Source: Microlunatus soli (GTDB lineage: Bacteria > Actinomycetota > Actinomycetes > Propionibacteriales > Propionibacteriaceae). From it: a DNA stretch of 64,000 nt. The notes under the pieces are model-generated. The model saw only the letters and a program-made list of their open reading frames with translations. It was not told where the DNA came from and made no database searches. The stretch lies in the NCBI RefSeq assembly GCF_900105385.1, contig NZ_LT629772.1, positions 6,572,001 through 6,636,000 of the forward strand. Reading direction: 5' to 3'. Position numbers and translations under genes: made by a program. Of this stretch, positions 1 through 10,193 are shown piece by piece; position 1 is the stretch's first letter; each line of letters opens with the position of its first letter.

Positions 1-567
1 CGTGTGGTTTTCGCCGTCCAGCGCACGCACCGCCTGCAGAGCGGCCTCGACGCTCGGGTCGGCGACTTCGTATTCGTACTTCCGGTCGCTCCAGATCAAC
101 AGCCGCCCGATCTTGCGCCCGCCGGTCGGGTCCTGTCCCGATGGCGGCGCACCCTCGGCACTGGCGAGCCGGCGTCGCCAGGCGCGGCGGTCGCTGGCCT
201 TCCAGAGCAAGGCAAGTCCCAGGATCAACGAGCCGAAGTAGCAGGCCGCGTACGCCAGATCCCGGTCGCGGCCCCAGTCCCAGCCCGTGCTCTCGATGCC
301 GATCCGGTCGACTGACAGGCCGGCCGCCACGGTGACACCGATCAGGAGGACCGGCCTCAGCCACCACGGCAGCAGCAGCGATACCAGCGGCAGCAGGATG
401 CCGACCGCTGCGATCCCCGCGATCCAGCGCGGGTCGCCGCCGGTGACGAACGCTGCCACCACCCCGACCACAAAACACAGGCCGCCGACCAGCCAGAGGA
501 CGCGCGGCATCCGCCCCGCCGCTGCTCCGGCCGGATATCGGGTCACTCCCGCCGCTAGGTCAGTCAT
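1..567 (-). CDS. Multi-pass membrane protein, C-terminus beyond window edge
   Basis: I translated this frame by hand from an ATG at 567: 189 codons stay open to the window edge, so the C-terminus is missing. The product has about four hydrophobic segments (residues ~23-42, 48-66, 68-85, 104-122) followed by an Arg-rich, then charged soluble tail beginning around residue 125. I do not recognise the family. It starts 39 bp after the stop of the Rhs gene on the same strand, the position where immunity genes of polymorphic toxins normally sit. An immunity role is therefore plausible but rests on position only. An ordinary unrelated membrane protein is the alternative. Confidence 0.6.
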   Translation of the reverse strand, partial: MTDLAAGVTRYPAGAAAGRMPRVLWLVGGLCFVVGVVAAFVTGGDPRWIAGIAAVGILLPLVSLLLPWWLRPVLLIGVTVAAGLSVDRIGIESTGWDWGRDRDLAYAACYFGSLILGLALLWKASDRRAWRRRLASAEGAPPSGQDPTGGRKIGRLLIWSDRKYEYEVADPSVEAALQAVRALDGENHT

Positions 568-606
568 GTCGGTCACCCTAACGAGGCCATGTGCTGATCC
601 AGGCTG

Positions 607-3600
607 CTACCTGATCCCCATGGCCCCATCGATGCCGATGCCGATCGGTTTGCCGATTCCGTCGGAGACTCGTACGCCGGTACGGTCCGGAGCGATTCCC
701 CCGTCGATCTGCTTCACCCCGGCACTAGCACGTCCGGTGATCACCTTCTGGACACCCTTGTTCCAGATCTTGTTCCCATTCTGATCTCCGGGTCTGATCA
801 TCTGGTCGACGGTCTCGCCGGAAGCCGCGCCGGTGAAGTCCGATGTCATCCTGGTGCCGATGTTCGTTGCGTGGTCGGCAGACCAGGCCCCGACTCTCGT
901 TGCGACCCTGGGGACGAACGGTTTCGACTCGACTCCGTTCAGCAGCCGGCCGCGCACGCCGTTTCCGAATGTCGTTCCGAGGTCGCTGCCGGCGCCGGTG
1001 ATGCCGCCGGTCACGCCGCCTCCGAACGCTCCGGCCCACATGTCCCGGGAGCCGAACTTGGCGCCCTTGCTGAGCTCTGTAGCACCGCCGCCGACGAAAC
1101 CGACTCCGGTTTCGGCTCCGGCTCGTTGGGCGATCAAGGAAGTCTTCACTCCTCTGTCCAACTGCTTAAAGCTTTCAACGCCGTACTTGGCGCATTTGGC
1201 TGCCTGGATGCCCCGGAATCCCGCGGCCACGCCTGCGCCGGCACCGCCGATGGCAGCAGACACCGCGACTTGTTTGTAGTTGACCTCGCCTGTGGTCGCC
1301 TTCTGGATCAGCGTGTCGGCGCCGGCCGAGAGGGCCGCCATGCCGAGCGGTCCGCCGATGCCGGTGGCGAGCAATGCGATGCCGCCGGCAGTCAGGCCGA
1401 TGCCGATGATCCAGTCCTTGTTCTTGGCGACAAACGACGTGGTCGCATCCCAGGCCTTTTCGTACCAGGGTTTGCGAGCGTTGGCGAGATCGGCCTCGGA
1501 GACCGGTTTGAGACCGGTCGGATCCAGCGCGTGCAGCGGATCGTTGCCGGCATAGGAGTACGGGTTGCCGGCCCAGCCGGCACCGACGACCGGGTCGAGT
1601 GGATCGGTCGACAAGAACCCGCGGGAAGCCGGGTCGTAGGTGCGAACACCGAGCCACTCCAGCCCGGCGATGGCGAGTTCGCCGGCACCGCCGATGCCGA
1701 TGCCGGACGGCAATCCCGGCCGGCGAACGTCGGCACCCGCCCCGGCTGCTGTCCACGGGTCGGCACCATCGGCACGACTGGTCCGCCAGCCCGGAGTGGT
1801 CCAGGACTCGCCGATGCCGGTGACCGGTCCGGCCGGCAGCACCGCGGTCCGGCCGACCTGCACCAGGCTGGCCGCGTACGGCGCTGCGGTGTCCCAGAAC
1901 ATCGCAGTGTCGTCGACGGCAGCAAGTTCGCCGGTGCCGTCGACCTGCAACCGGGTGCGCGTACCGCGGGCGTCTCTGCCATCGGTGCCGGCTGCGTGGT
2001 CGGTGATCGCGGACAGGAATCCGATCGTGGACCAGGCGTATTCGCGGGCACGACCGTCGGCATGGTCGGTTCGGGTCCGTCGCCCGGTCCGATCGTAGGA
2101 GTGCCGGGTGGTGCCGCCGGGTCCGGTGACACTCAGCAGCTGGCTGCCGTCGTCGTAGCCGTATTCGACGGTCTCGCCGCCCCGGGTCTCGGCGAGCAGC
2201 CGGCCCGCCTGATCGTAGGTCCAGCGGTGGATCTCGTCACCGAGCCGGGCTGCGACCAGCTGACAGGCCTCGTCGTAGGAGTAGCTGGTGGTTTCACCGT
2301 CCCGGTCGATCCCGGTGATCCGGCCATCTTCGTCGCGGATGACCCGGGTCCGCGTCGATCCGTCGGGCGTGGTGAGGGTGTGGCCGGTGGCGAAACCGTC
2401 GCCGTACTTCCAGGACTGGATCAGGTCGCCGGCGGTCGCGGCGATCAGCCGGCCCGACGCATCGTGATCGAAGGTCACCCGTCCGAACAGCGGATGGTCC
2501 ACCGCCGTCAGGTTCCCGGTCGGGTCGTGGCTGTACGTCGTGGCGTGTCCGTCCGGTGTGGTCATCGAGACCCTGCGGCCGCCGGCGTCGTACTCCCACC
2601 GGACCTCGTCGCTGTCCCGACGACGGGACACCAACTGGCCGCGGCGGTTCCACTCCAGTTCGTGCAGCCGCGGCCGGTCGGGATCGGAATGATCGCGGAT
2701 CGTCACCGTACGGTTGCGCAGGTCGCGTTCGATCGTGGTGATGACGCGGCCGTCGATGGACATCGACGTTTCCCGACCGCTCGCGTCGTAGGTCCATTCC
2801 ATCCGGCGACCGCGCGGGTCCTGCTGCCAGGCCAGCCGACCGGCCGGATCGTAGCCGGCGCGTGTGGTCCGGCCCAGCGGATCGGTCTCGGCGACACAGC
2901 GGTCCATCGCGTCGAACTCGCGGCGGGTGACGTTGCCGAGCGGATCGGTGATCGTGGTCGCCCGACCGCCCGCGTCGTAGCCGTAGCGAGTGACCCCGCC
3001 GTTGCCGTTGACCACCTTGACCAACTGACCGGCCGCGTCGTAGCCGAACGACCGCCGCCCGGTCTCTGGATCGATCGCCTCGATCACCCGGCCGGCCCGG
3101 TCGTAGCGGTAGCGGCGGGTCCCGACCCCGGGTGCGAAGCTTGCGGTCACTCGCGCGCAGCTGTCGTAGCTGGTCCAGCCGATCTCGCCGGTCGGCAACA
3201 CGGTCCGGATCGGCAGCCCGTCGCGGTCATAGTCGATCGTGGTCACCGCGCCGTTGGGATCGGTGATCGTCGCGAGGTGGCCACGGCTGTCGTAGCCGTA
3301 ACGGGTGCTGGCGCCGAGTGGATCGGTCACCGTCACCGGGCGGCCGGCCAGGTCCCGCCCGATCCGGGTCAGGCCGCCGTCGGCGTCGAGTTGTTCGACC
3401 ACCCGGCCGCACAGGTCGTAGGTCGCCACCGCGACCGAACCGTCCGGCTGGCCGACCGCGGTCGGCCGGCCGAGCGGGTCGAAGCCCTGCGTCACCGACG
3501 ACGTCGGGTCGGATGCGGTGACCTGCCGGTCCGCATCGGCGGTCACCTCGATCCGGACACCCATCGGGTCGGTCAACGCGGTCAGCTCACCATCGGGACT

Positions 3601-6147
3601 GTAGGACCGTTTCCAGGACTGGCCGTCCGGGGTGATCGTCTCGGTGAGCCGGGACAGCGCGTCGTGAGTGAACCCCCAGGTCGCTCCGTCCGGGAGTTCG
3701 ACGACGGCCAGGTTGCCGAGATCGTCCAACGTCCGGGTCATCCGGCGACCCAACGGGTCGGTGGTGACGGTCTCGTCGCCGGCTTCGTCGTACTCCATCG
3801 TCGTCACCGCGCCCAGCGGGTCGGTGATTGTCGCCAGCCGGCCGGCGGCGGTGTGCGCGAACGACCAGACCGCACCATCGGGATCGGTCCGGGTGGCGAG
3901 CAGACCGGTGGCGGGGTCGTAGTCGTAGCTGGTGCGGTGCCCCGACGGCGTGATCGCGGCGATCACCCGACCGGCCACGTCGCGTTCCAATCGGGCGCTG
4001 TTGCCCTCGGCGTCGGTGGTGGCGATCAGATCGCCGTAGGCGTTGTAGTCGAAGGTCGCCGTGCCTCCGGTCGGTCCAGTGATCCTGGTCAGCAATCCGT
4101 CGGCCCACTCCAACTCGGTACGGCCGCCCTCAGGGTCGACGATCAGGCTCGGGTTCCGCCCGCTGCCATGACCCTGGCTGCCGTCGCCTTCGCTGCCGTC
4201 GTAGGAGTAGGTGGTGACGGCACCTTCCTCGGTCACCACCGTGGTCACCCGATCGTGCTGGTCGTAGCCGAACTGCAGGTCCGCCCCGGTCGGGGTGACG
4301 TACCGGGTCAGATGGCCGCGATCGTCGTATTCGCGGATCGTCACCCCACCCTCCCGGTCGGTGACCAGAACCGGATTGCCGTGCTGGTCGTAGCTGGTGG
4401 ACTGCCGATTGCCGTCGGAATCGATGATCCCGACCAGCCTGCCGCGACCGTCGGCGATCCAGGTGTTGGACCGGGATCCGTCGGGGTCTGCGACCTCGGT
4501 CACCCGACCCGGCAGGTAGGTGTAGCGCGAGGTCCGGCCGTGCGGCGACAGCTGGGTGGCGACCCGGCCTTCGGAGTCGTAGGTGTTGGTGACCTCGACC
4601 ACGCCGTCGGCGTCGATCACCTGGTCGATCAGCCCGTCGTCGTTCCACCGGTAGCTGCGGGTGCCCAGCGGTCCGGACACCGAGGTCAGCTTGCTGTCGG
4701 AGTCGTAGCCGTAGCAGATCGTCCGGCCGTCCGAGCTGTGCGCGGCGACCACCCGGTCGCCCTCCCAGATCAGCTCGATGTGCCGGCCACGCTCGTGCTC
4801 CAGCCGGACCAGCCGGGAGCCACCGTCGCGCAGCTCGCGGATGAAGGACACCCTCGTCCCGGGGCCGCTGTCCTGCGACGTCGGCCGACCGGCGGCATCG
4901 AATCGCCAGGTGTTCCGCTCGCCGTCGACCATCCGGAAGCCGACCCCGGTGTGGTTGTCGGTGTTGTTGCCGTCATCCTCGGCGGGGTCGCGGTAGAGCC
5001 ACAGCGATTCCCCGATTGCCCGATCCCAGCCGGTCCCCTGTCGCGGGAAGTCCACGGCGCGTCCGTCGGGACGGGTGAACCGGGCACCCTCGGAGTCCAG
5101 GTCCAGCCGGGCCTCGGCAGCGCTCGACCAGCCGACGCCGAACGCACCGGCGACGGGATTGAACGAGTTGTACATCCGGTCCAGGCTGAGCCCGGCGCAG
5201 CCGCCGACGAACTCCAGATCGGTCTCGGGCTCGACGAAGTTCCCGGTCGCGGTGTTCACCGGGTCGTCGGAATAGCCGGTGGTCGGCGACACCCCCATCA
5301 CCGCCGGCGAGGTCGCCGGAATGTCCTGACGTGAGGCCGCCACACCCTTGGCCCGCAGACTCGCAGCCAACGCAGCGTTCGACACCGTCGAGATCCCACC
5401 CGCACCGCCGGCCTTCTCGAACGCTCCGGCAATCGTGTTGACCCAGGTCTTGTCCTCGTTGTTCAGCTTCTGATACAGGGTGAACGCGGAGTAGACACTG
5501 CTGCCGTCGACACCGGTCGTCTCGCCGGTGCCCCAGTCGAACCCGGTGGTGAAATCGGTGTTCAGGTTCTTCAGGGTGGTGTCCTTGCCGGACAGCTCCC
5601 CGATCTTGCCGGTCACACCCTTGGCGAAGTCGCGCAGGTTCGACGGGCGGGCCGACGACGTCCCCGAGCCGCCCTTGCCTCCGGTGCCCGGCGACGGGGT
5701 GTCGCGGTCCTTGGCGTTGGCCGAGACCACCTTCGGGGCCGGCGGCGACTTCGGGCCCTCCGGCGGATCCTCGTCACCGCCGAGGTCGCTGAACGTGATG
5801 TGCGCCTTGTCCTCGTCGTAGCGCTTCTTCCACTCCCGCGCTTCCTTCCGCCGACGGTTCTCGTCCGGCACGATGTCGATGATGTACTGAACCTGGGTAG
5901 CGATGTCGGTCAGCGCGGTGGCGATCTGCTCGCCGTCCTCGTTGGCCGTCGCCTGGTTGTCCTTGAAGAGGTCGGAGAAGGCGCCGTCGAAATCGACCAG
6001 GGCCTTGGTCGTCAGCCGGCGACGTTCCGACACCTGCTCCCGAATCACCCGAGCTGCTTCCCGGCAGCCACTCACCAACGAGGAGGCGGCAGTCGAATTG
6101 ATCTTCACATCCGGCAATCCACCCCAGGTACTCGGATCGCTACCCAC
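607..6147 (-). CDS. Rhs/YD-repeat polymorphic toxin-like protein
   Basis: This 1846-aa protein has no signal peptide. Residues ~1-120 are a helical region with a WGG near the start, resembling WXG/LXG-type export domains, followed by a Pro/Gly-rich linker. A DUF6531-type segment begins at ~295 (PVNTATGNFVE). Dozens of YD repeats (Y-D-x-x-G-R) fill ~450-1480, and the Rhs core closes with NPYSYAGNDPLHALDPTG ending at residue 1545. The last ~300 residues start with a Gly/Ala-rich hydrophobic pre-toxin stretch and end in a tail with no nuclease, deaminase or ADP-ribosyltransferase motif I can name. By family knowledge the YD shell encloses a C-terminal effector used in contact-dependent competition. 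The toxin identity, and whether type VII secretion exports it, are unknown. The membrane protein downstream is the candidate immunity partner. Confidence 0.9.
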   Translation of the reverse strand: MGSDPSTWGGLPDVKINSTAASSLVSGCREAARVIREQVSERRRLTTKALVDFDGAFSDLFKDNQATANEDGEQIATALTDIATQVQYIIDIVPDENRRRKEAREWKKRYDEDKAHITFSDLGGDEDPPEGPKSPPAPKVVSANAKDRDTPSPGTGGKGGSGTSSARPSNLRDFAKGVTGKIGELSGKDTTLKNLNTDFTTGFDWGTGETTGVDGSSVYSAFTLYQKLNNEDKTWVNTIAGAFEKAGGAGGISTVSNAALAASLRAKGVAASRQDIPATSPAVMGVSPTTGYSDDPVNTATGNFVEPETDLEFVGGCAGLSLDRMYNSFNPVAGAFGVGWSSAAEARLDLDSEGARFTRPDGRAVDFPRQGTGWDRAIGESLWLYRDPAEDDGNNTDNHTGVGFRMVDGERNTWRFDAAGRPTSQDSGPGTRVSFIRELRDGGSRLVRLEHERGRHIELIWEGDRVVAAHSSDGRTICYGYDSDSKLTSVSGPLGTRSYRWNDDGLIDQVIDADGVVEVTNTYDSEGRVATQLSPHGRTSRYTYLPGRVTEVADPDGSRSNTWIADGRGRLVGIIDSDGNRQSTSYDQHGNPVLVTDREGGVTIREYDDRGHLTRYVTPTGADLQFGYDQHDRVTTVVTEEGAVTTYSYDGSEGDGSQGHGSGRNPSLIVDPEGGRTELEWADGLLTRITGPTGGTATFDYNAYGDLIATTDAEGNSARLERDVAGRVIAAITPSGHRTSYDYDPATGLLATRTDPDGAVWSFAHTAAGRLATITDPLGAVTTMEYDEAGDETVTTDPLGRRMTRTLDDLGNLAVVELPDGATWGFTHDALSRLTETITPDGQSWKRSYSPDGELTALTDPMGVRIEVTADADRQVTASDPTSSVTQGFDPLGRPTAVGQPDGSVAVATYDLCGRVVEQLDADGGLTRIGRDLAGRPVTVTDPLGASTRYGYDSRGHLATITDPNGAVTTIDYDRDGLPIRTVLPTGEIGWTSYDSCARVTASFAPGVGTRRYRYDRAGRVIEAIDPETGRRSFGYDAAGQLVKVVNGNGGVTRYGYDAGGRATTITDPLGNVTRREFDAMDRCVAETDPLGRTTRAGYDPAGRLAWQQDPRGRRMEWTYDASGRETSMSIDGRVITTIERDLRNRTVTIRDHSDPDRPRLHELEWNRRGQLVSRRRDSDEVRWEYDAGGRRVSMTTPDGHATTYSHDPTGNLTAVDHPLFGRVTFDHDASGRLIAATAGDLIQSWKYGDGFATGHTLTTPDGSTRTRVIRDEDGRITGIDRDGETTSYSYDEACQLVAARLGDEIHRWTYDQAGRLLAETRGGETVEYGYDDGSQLLSVTGPGGTTRHSYDRTGRRTRTDHADGRAREYAWSTIGFLSAITDHAAGTDGRDARGTRTRLQVDGTGELAAVDDTAMFWDTAAPYAASLVQVGRTAVLPAGPVTGIGESWTTPGWRTSRADGADPWTAAGAGADVRRPGLPSGIGIGGAGELAIAGLEWLGVRTYDPASRGFLSTDPLDPVVGAGWAGNPYSYAGNDPLHALDPTGLKPVSEADLANARKPWYEKAWDATTSFVAKNKDWIIGIGLTAGGIALLATGIGGPLGMAALSAGADTLIQKATTGEVNYKQVAVSAAIGGAGAGVAAGFRGIQAAKCAKYGVESFKQLDRGVKTSLIAQRAGAETGVGFVGGGATELSKGAKFGSRDMWAGAFGGGVTGGITGAGSDLGTTFGNGVRGRLLNGVESKPFVPRVATRVGAWSADHATNIGTRMTSDFTGAASGETVDQMIRPGDQNGNKIWNKGVQKVITGRASAGVKQIDGGIAPDRTGVRVSDGIGKPIGIGIDGAMGIR

Positions 6148-6326
6148 GGGACATCTACCTCCATCAAGGTCGAACAGGCGGTCAGGACGAGCGTGGACCC
6201 AGGCGAGGTTACACAGCGCAGGGGGCGTGTTCGGGTGCGCAGCACGTCAGATCTCCGACGCCCAGGCGGCAGCTACGGTTCCCCCGATCGATCACCGTCG
6301 CGATGTTCATCCAGGATTCACCGGCA

Positions 6327-7700
6327 CTACTCGGAACGTCCGAGCATCTCCTGGATGCGCTTCAGCCGCTCGGTGACCGAGGCCTCGTTGCCGTGGGTGG
6401 TGGGTCGGTAGTAGTCGGCGCCGACAAGATCATCGGGCAGGTACTGCTGGGCGGCGATGCCATGCGGTTCGTCGTGGGCGTAGAGATATCCAACCCCATG
6501 TCCATATTTCTGCGCCGTCGCATAATGCGCGTCCCGCAGATGCGGCGGCACGGTGCCGATCTTGCCCGCTCGGACATCGGCCTGTGCTTCACCGATCGCG
6601 GTCACCACCGCATTGGACTTCGGTGCCAGTGCGCAATGGATCACCGCATGGGCCAACGTGATGGCACCCTCGGGGAAGCCGATCAGCTGAACCGTCTGGG
6701 CAGCGGCGACGGCGACCTGGATCGCGGTCGGATCGGCCATCCCGATGTCTTCGCTGGCCAAGATCATGATCCGCCGGGCGATGAACCGTGGATCCTCCCC
6801 TGCTTCGATCATCCTGGCCAGATAATGCAACGAGGCTTGGACATCCGAGCCGCGCATCGACTTGATGAACGCACTGATCACGTCGTAGTGCTGGTCACCG
6901 TCCTTGTCGTACTGCACCGCTGCCCGGTCGACGGCCCGTTCGACCACCGACGGGTCGATGATCATGGAATCGGTGGCAGCGGCGCCGGCGGCCGACTCCT
7001 CCAGATAGGTCAGCGCGCGGCGAGCGTCACCACCGGCCATCCGGAGCAGTGCGGCGCGGGCATCATCGGTCAGTTCGAAGACGCCGTCGTCACGCTTGAG
7101 TCCGCGGTCGTCGGCCAGCGCCCGATCGAGCAGCCCGGAGATGTCGTCGTCGGTCAGCGGCTTCAGGGTCAGCAGCAGTGATCGGGACAGCAACGGCGAG
7201 ATCACCGAGAAGCTCGGATTCTCCGTGGTCGCGGCGATCAACGTGACCAGTCGGTTCTCCACCGCCGGCAGCAGCACGTCCTGCTGCGCCTTGGAGAAGC
7301 GGTGCACCTCGTCGACGAACAGCACGGTCTGTTTGCCGGTCCGCAGATCCCGTTTGGCCTGATCGAGGACGGCGCGGACCTCCTTGACTCCGGCGGTCAC
7401 CGCCGACACCTCGACGAACCGACGCTCGGTCTGCTGGGAGACCACCGAGGCGATGGTGGTCTTACCGACACCGGGTGGACCCCACAGGAAGACCGACATC
7501 GGCTCGCCCGCAGCCAGCCTGCGCAACGGCGACCCGGGCGCCAGCAGATGCTGCTGTCCGACGATCTCATCCAGGCTCCGCGGGCGCATCCGGACGGCCA
7601 ACGGCGTACCGGCGTGATCGCCCGCACCGAGGCTCCCCGGCCCCGACGTCTGCGCCGCACCCGGACCGCCGATCGGTTCGCCGAACAGGTCCTCGCTCAT
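6327..7700 (-). CDS. rarA: Replication-associated recombination protein A (MgsA/RarA AAA+ ATPase)
   Basis: The 457-aa product is a AAA+ ATPase of the RarA/MgsA/WRNIP1 family, which acts at stalled replication forks. Visible are [15 protein letters not shown] at ~39-53, Walker A GPPGVGKT at ~74-81, Walker [10 protein letters not shown] at ~127, sensor 1 ATTENPSF at ~157, and a C-terminal tetramerisation region containing [14 protein letters not shown]. Length fits the family (~430-460 aa). It is transcribed toward the Rhs gene with 179 bp between them, so it is probably not in the same operon. The next gene upstream is divergent. Confidence 0.97.
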   Translation of the reverse strand: MSEDLFGEPIGGPGAAQTSGPGSLGAGDHAGTPLAVRMRPRSLDEIVGQQHLLAPGSPLRRLAAGEPMSVFLWGPPGVGKTTIASVVSQQTERRFVEVSAVTAGVKEVRAVLDQAKRDLRTGKQTVLFVDEVHRFSKAQQDVLLPAVENRLVTLIAATTENPSFSVISPLLSRSLLLTLKPLTDDDISGLLDRALADDRGLKRDDGVFELTDDARAALLRMAGGDARRALTYLEESAAGAAATDSMIIDPSVVERAVDRAAVQYDKDGDQHYDVISAFIKSMRGSDVQASLHYLARMIEAGEDPRFIARRIMILASEDIGMADPTAIQVAVAAAQTVQLIGFPEGAITLAHAVIHCALAPKSNAVVTAIGEAQADVRAGKIGTVPPHLRDAHYATAQKYGHGVGYLYAHDEPHGIAAQQYLPDDLVGADYYRPTTHGNEASVTERLKRIQEMLGRSE

Positions 7701-7804
7701 TGCCTCTCCTCGATTCGTCGCAGACGAACCCTATGCCGCCGAGCCGACAGCCGACGAGTCGCATCGGGCGTCCGGCATCGATCTGGTCACGAACGAGTGA
7801 ACTG

Positions 7805-7856
7805 TTGACCGTACAACGTCGGGCGCTTTACGCTGGCTCGCAGCTGAACCGTTTCA
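7805..7856 (+). promoter_or_regulatory. Promoter with LacI-type operator for the sugar ABC operon
   Basis: TTGACC (7805-7810) and TACGCT (7829-7834), separated by 18 bp, look like a sigma-70-type promoter. Immediately after, at 7845-7856, is TGAACCGTTTCA, an imperfect palindrome with a central CG typical of LacI-family sugar-repressor operators. It lies where the transcription start would be. No LacI-type regulator is encoded in the window, so any repressor acts in trans. Confidence 0.55.
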
Positions 7857-7910
7857 ACCGGTGGCCTCGGGGGTGTCCAGATCCCTGATCACTTTTACAG
7901 GGAGGTAAGA

Positions 7911-9236
7911 GTGTTCCATCTCAGACGTACGCGATTCGCGCCGCTCGCCATCACGATGTCGGTGGTCCTGGCGGCGGCCGGCTGTTCGGTCGGGTCGATC
8001 GGCTCCAGTGATGACGCCGGCGGTGACACCACGACCATCCGGATGCTGGTTCCGGTCTCGGCCGACGGCCAGACCGAGGTGCAGGAAGCGATGATCAAGG
8101 CGTTCACCGCCAAGAACCCCAAGATCAAGATCAATCTCGAGACGCAGCCCGGCGGCACCGAGGGCGACAACCTGACCAAGACGAAGTTGAGCACCGGCGA
8201 GATGCCGGAGGTCTTCAACTACAACAGCGGGTCTTTGATGCAGGCGCTCAGTCCGGACACCCAGCTGGTCAACCTGTCCGACCAACCGTGGGCCAAGGAC
8301 CTGGACAAGAACTTCGTCTCCACCGTCAGCACCTCCAAGGGGATGTACGGCGCTCCGCTGGGGACCACCTCGGCCGGCGGAGTGCTGTACAACAAGAAGG
8401 TCTACACCGAGTTGGGGTTGAAGGTGCCGACCAGTTGGGCCGAGTTCGATGCCAACAACAAGAAGATCAAGGCAGCCGGCAAGGTGCCGGTGATCCAGAC
8501 CTTCGGCACCGACTGGACTGCACAGCTCTTCGTGCTGGCCGACTTCGCCAACGTCCAGGCCCAGGATCCCGATTGGGCCGATGCCTACACCAAGGGGCAA
8601 CGCAAGTACGCCGCGCAGCCCGCCGTCCAGGGCTGGCTGAACCAGCAGCAGACGGCCAAGGCCGGCTACTACAACAAGGATGCGGCGTCGGCCGAGTACG
8701 ACCAGGGCGCGACGCTGCTGGCCAGCGGTGACGGCGTGCACTGGCCGATGCTGTCCAGCGCGTTGTCGCTGATCGAGCAGAACCATCCTGACAACCTCGA
8801 CGACATCGGCATGTTCGCGCTGCCGGCCCAGGACGGCGCCGACACCCGGCTGACGATCTGGCTGCCGAACGCGTTCTACATCCCGAAGACCGCCGAGGGT
8901 GCCAAGCTGGACGCGGCCAAGAAGTTCATCGCCTTCGCGATGTCGGACGAAGGCTGCGCGATCCAGAACGACAAGGGCGTGCCGGCCGGGCCGTACGCGC
9001 TGAACTCCTGCGAGTTGCCCGACGACGTCGCGCCGGTGCTGACCGACATCGAGAAGTACACCGAGGCGGAGAAGGCCTCGCCGGCCGCGGAGTTCCTGTC
9101 TCCGATCAAGGGGCCGGCGCTGCCCAACCTGACCGTCGAGGTCGGCCGCGGCATCAAGACCGGTGCGGCGGGCGCCAAGCTGTACGACGAGGACGTCAAG
9201 AAGCAGGCCCAACAACTCGGCCTGCCCGGCTGGTGA
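7911..9236 (+). CDS. Sugar ABC transporter substrate-binding lipoprotein
   Basis: The 441-aa product is a carbohydrate-type (CUT1) extracellular solute-binding protein. The GTG start at 7911 follows a perfect GGAGG at the right distance. The N-terminus is a lipoprotein signal with lipobox AAAGC (Cys25), so the mature protein is membrane-anchored outside the cell. Inside are the typical GVLYNKKVYTELGLKVPTSW and PNAFYIPKTAEG-type segments of family-1 binding proteins. Two permeases follow at once, and a LacI-type operator precedes it. No ATPase is encoded here, so it presumably shares an MsiK-like ATPase encoded elsewhere. The sugar is not predictable. Confidence 0.93.
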   Translation: MFHLRRTRFAPLAITMSVVLAAAGCSVGSIGSSDDAGGDTTTIRMLVPVSADGQTEVQEAMIKAFTAKNPKIKINLETQPGGTEGDNLTKTKLSTGEMPEVFNYNSGSLMQALSPDTQLVNLSDQPWAKDLDKNFVSTVSTSKGMYGAPLGTTSAGGVLYNKKVYTELGLKVPTSWAEFDANNKKIKAAGKVPVIQTFGTDWTAQLFVLADFANVQAQDPDWADAYTKGQRKYAAQPAVQGWLNQQQTAKAGYYNKDAASAEYDQGATLLASGDGVHWPMLSSALSLIEQNHPDNLDDIGMFALPAQDGADTRLTIWLPNAFYIPKTAEGAKLDAAKKFIAFAMSDEGCAIQNDKGVPAGPYALNSCELPDDVAPVLTDIEKYTEAEKASPAAEFLSPIKGPALPNLTVEVGRGIKTGAAGAKLYDEDVKKQAQQLGLPGW

Positions 9237-9251
9237 TCATCGGAGCGAATC

Positions 9252-10193
9252 GTGGTGACTTCCACACCCAGTATCAAAGTTGATCAACCGGCTGCGGAGG
9301 CGCCCGGACCGCGTCGCCGCAGCCGGCGGGCCTGGCACCGGGACCGGGCCTACCCGACCTGGTTCTTCATCCCAGCGGCGGTGCTGTTCGTCGTCCTGTT
9401 CGCGATCCCGACCTTTGCCTCGTTCTACTTCAGCCTGACCCGCTGGACGCTGTTCGAGACCGAGTTCATCGGGCTGGAGAACTACGCGATGTTCTTCAGC
9501 GAACCGACCCTGGTCCGCGGCTTCGTCAACACCTTCATCTACGGGTTCATCACCTCCGGCGCGAAGGTGGTGATCGGGCTGTTGCTCGGACTGGCGCTGA
9601 CCGGTCGGCTGTTCGGCCGCAATTTCCTGCGGTCGGTGATCTTCTTCCCGGTACTGGTCTCCACCATCGGTGTCGGGCTGACCTTCAAGGTGCTGCTCAA
9701 TCCCGATCATGGACTGGTGAACGGTGTGCTCGGCTGGTTCGGGATCACCGGGCCGGGGTGGTTGACCGATCCGAAGTGGGCCCTCTTCAGCGTCGCCGGC
9801 GTCGACATCTGGAAGGGGTTGGGGATCGCCACACTGATCTACATTGCCGGCATCGTGGCGATTCCGTTGGAGTACTACGAAGCGGCGAAGGTGGACGGCG
9901 CCGGCTGGTGGCAGAACTTCTGGAGCATCACGTTGCCGCTGGTCCGGCCGGCGACCACGACGGTGATCTTGTTGTCGCTGATCGGCGGGCTGCGCTCCTT
10001 CGACCTGATCTGGGCGATGACCAAGGGCGGGCCCGGCTTCACCAGTGATGTGATCGCTTCAGTGATCTACAAGCAGTACCAGGCCGGATTTTACGGTCTG
10101 TCGACTGCCGGCAACGTGGTGTTGTTCGTCGTGGTGTCGATCATCGTGATCCCGATGTCGCACTACTTCAACCGGCGGGAGATCGATCGATGA
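9252..10193 (+). CDS. Sugar ABC transporter permease (MalF/UgpA type)
   Basis: A 313-aa inner-membrane permease with a GTG start at 9252 after GGAG. About six membrane segments are visible, with the EAA loop EYYEAAKVDGAGWWQNFWSI before a TLPLVRP motif, where the shared ATPase docks. It is 15 bp downstream of the binding protein and overlaps the next permease by 4 bp (ATGA), so the three genes form one operon. The short Arg-rich cytoplasmic N-terminus is normal for MalF-type subunits of actinobacteria. Confidence 0.94.
   Translation: MVTSTPSIKVDQPAAEAPGPRRRSRRAWHRDRAYPTWFFIPAAVLFVVLFAIPTFASFYFSLTRWTLFETEFIGLENYAMFFSEPTLVRGFVNTFIYGFITSGAKVVIGLLLGLALTGRLFGRNFLRSVIFFPVLVSTIGVGLTFKVLLNPDHGLVNGVLGWFGITGPGWLTDPKWALFSVAGVDIWKGLGIATLIYIAGIVAIPLEYYEAAKVDGAGWWQNFWSITLPLVRPATTTVILLSLIGGLRSFDLIWAMTKGGPGFTSDVIASVIYKQYQAGFYGLSTAGNVVLFVVVSIIVIPMSHYFNRREIDR

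Noticed and set aside
871-5334. Very long open frame on the plus strand opposite the Rhs gene
   Set aside because: Low-complexity Gly/Val/Asp-rich composition with no domain; a consequence of GC-rich codon bias antisense to the YD repeats.
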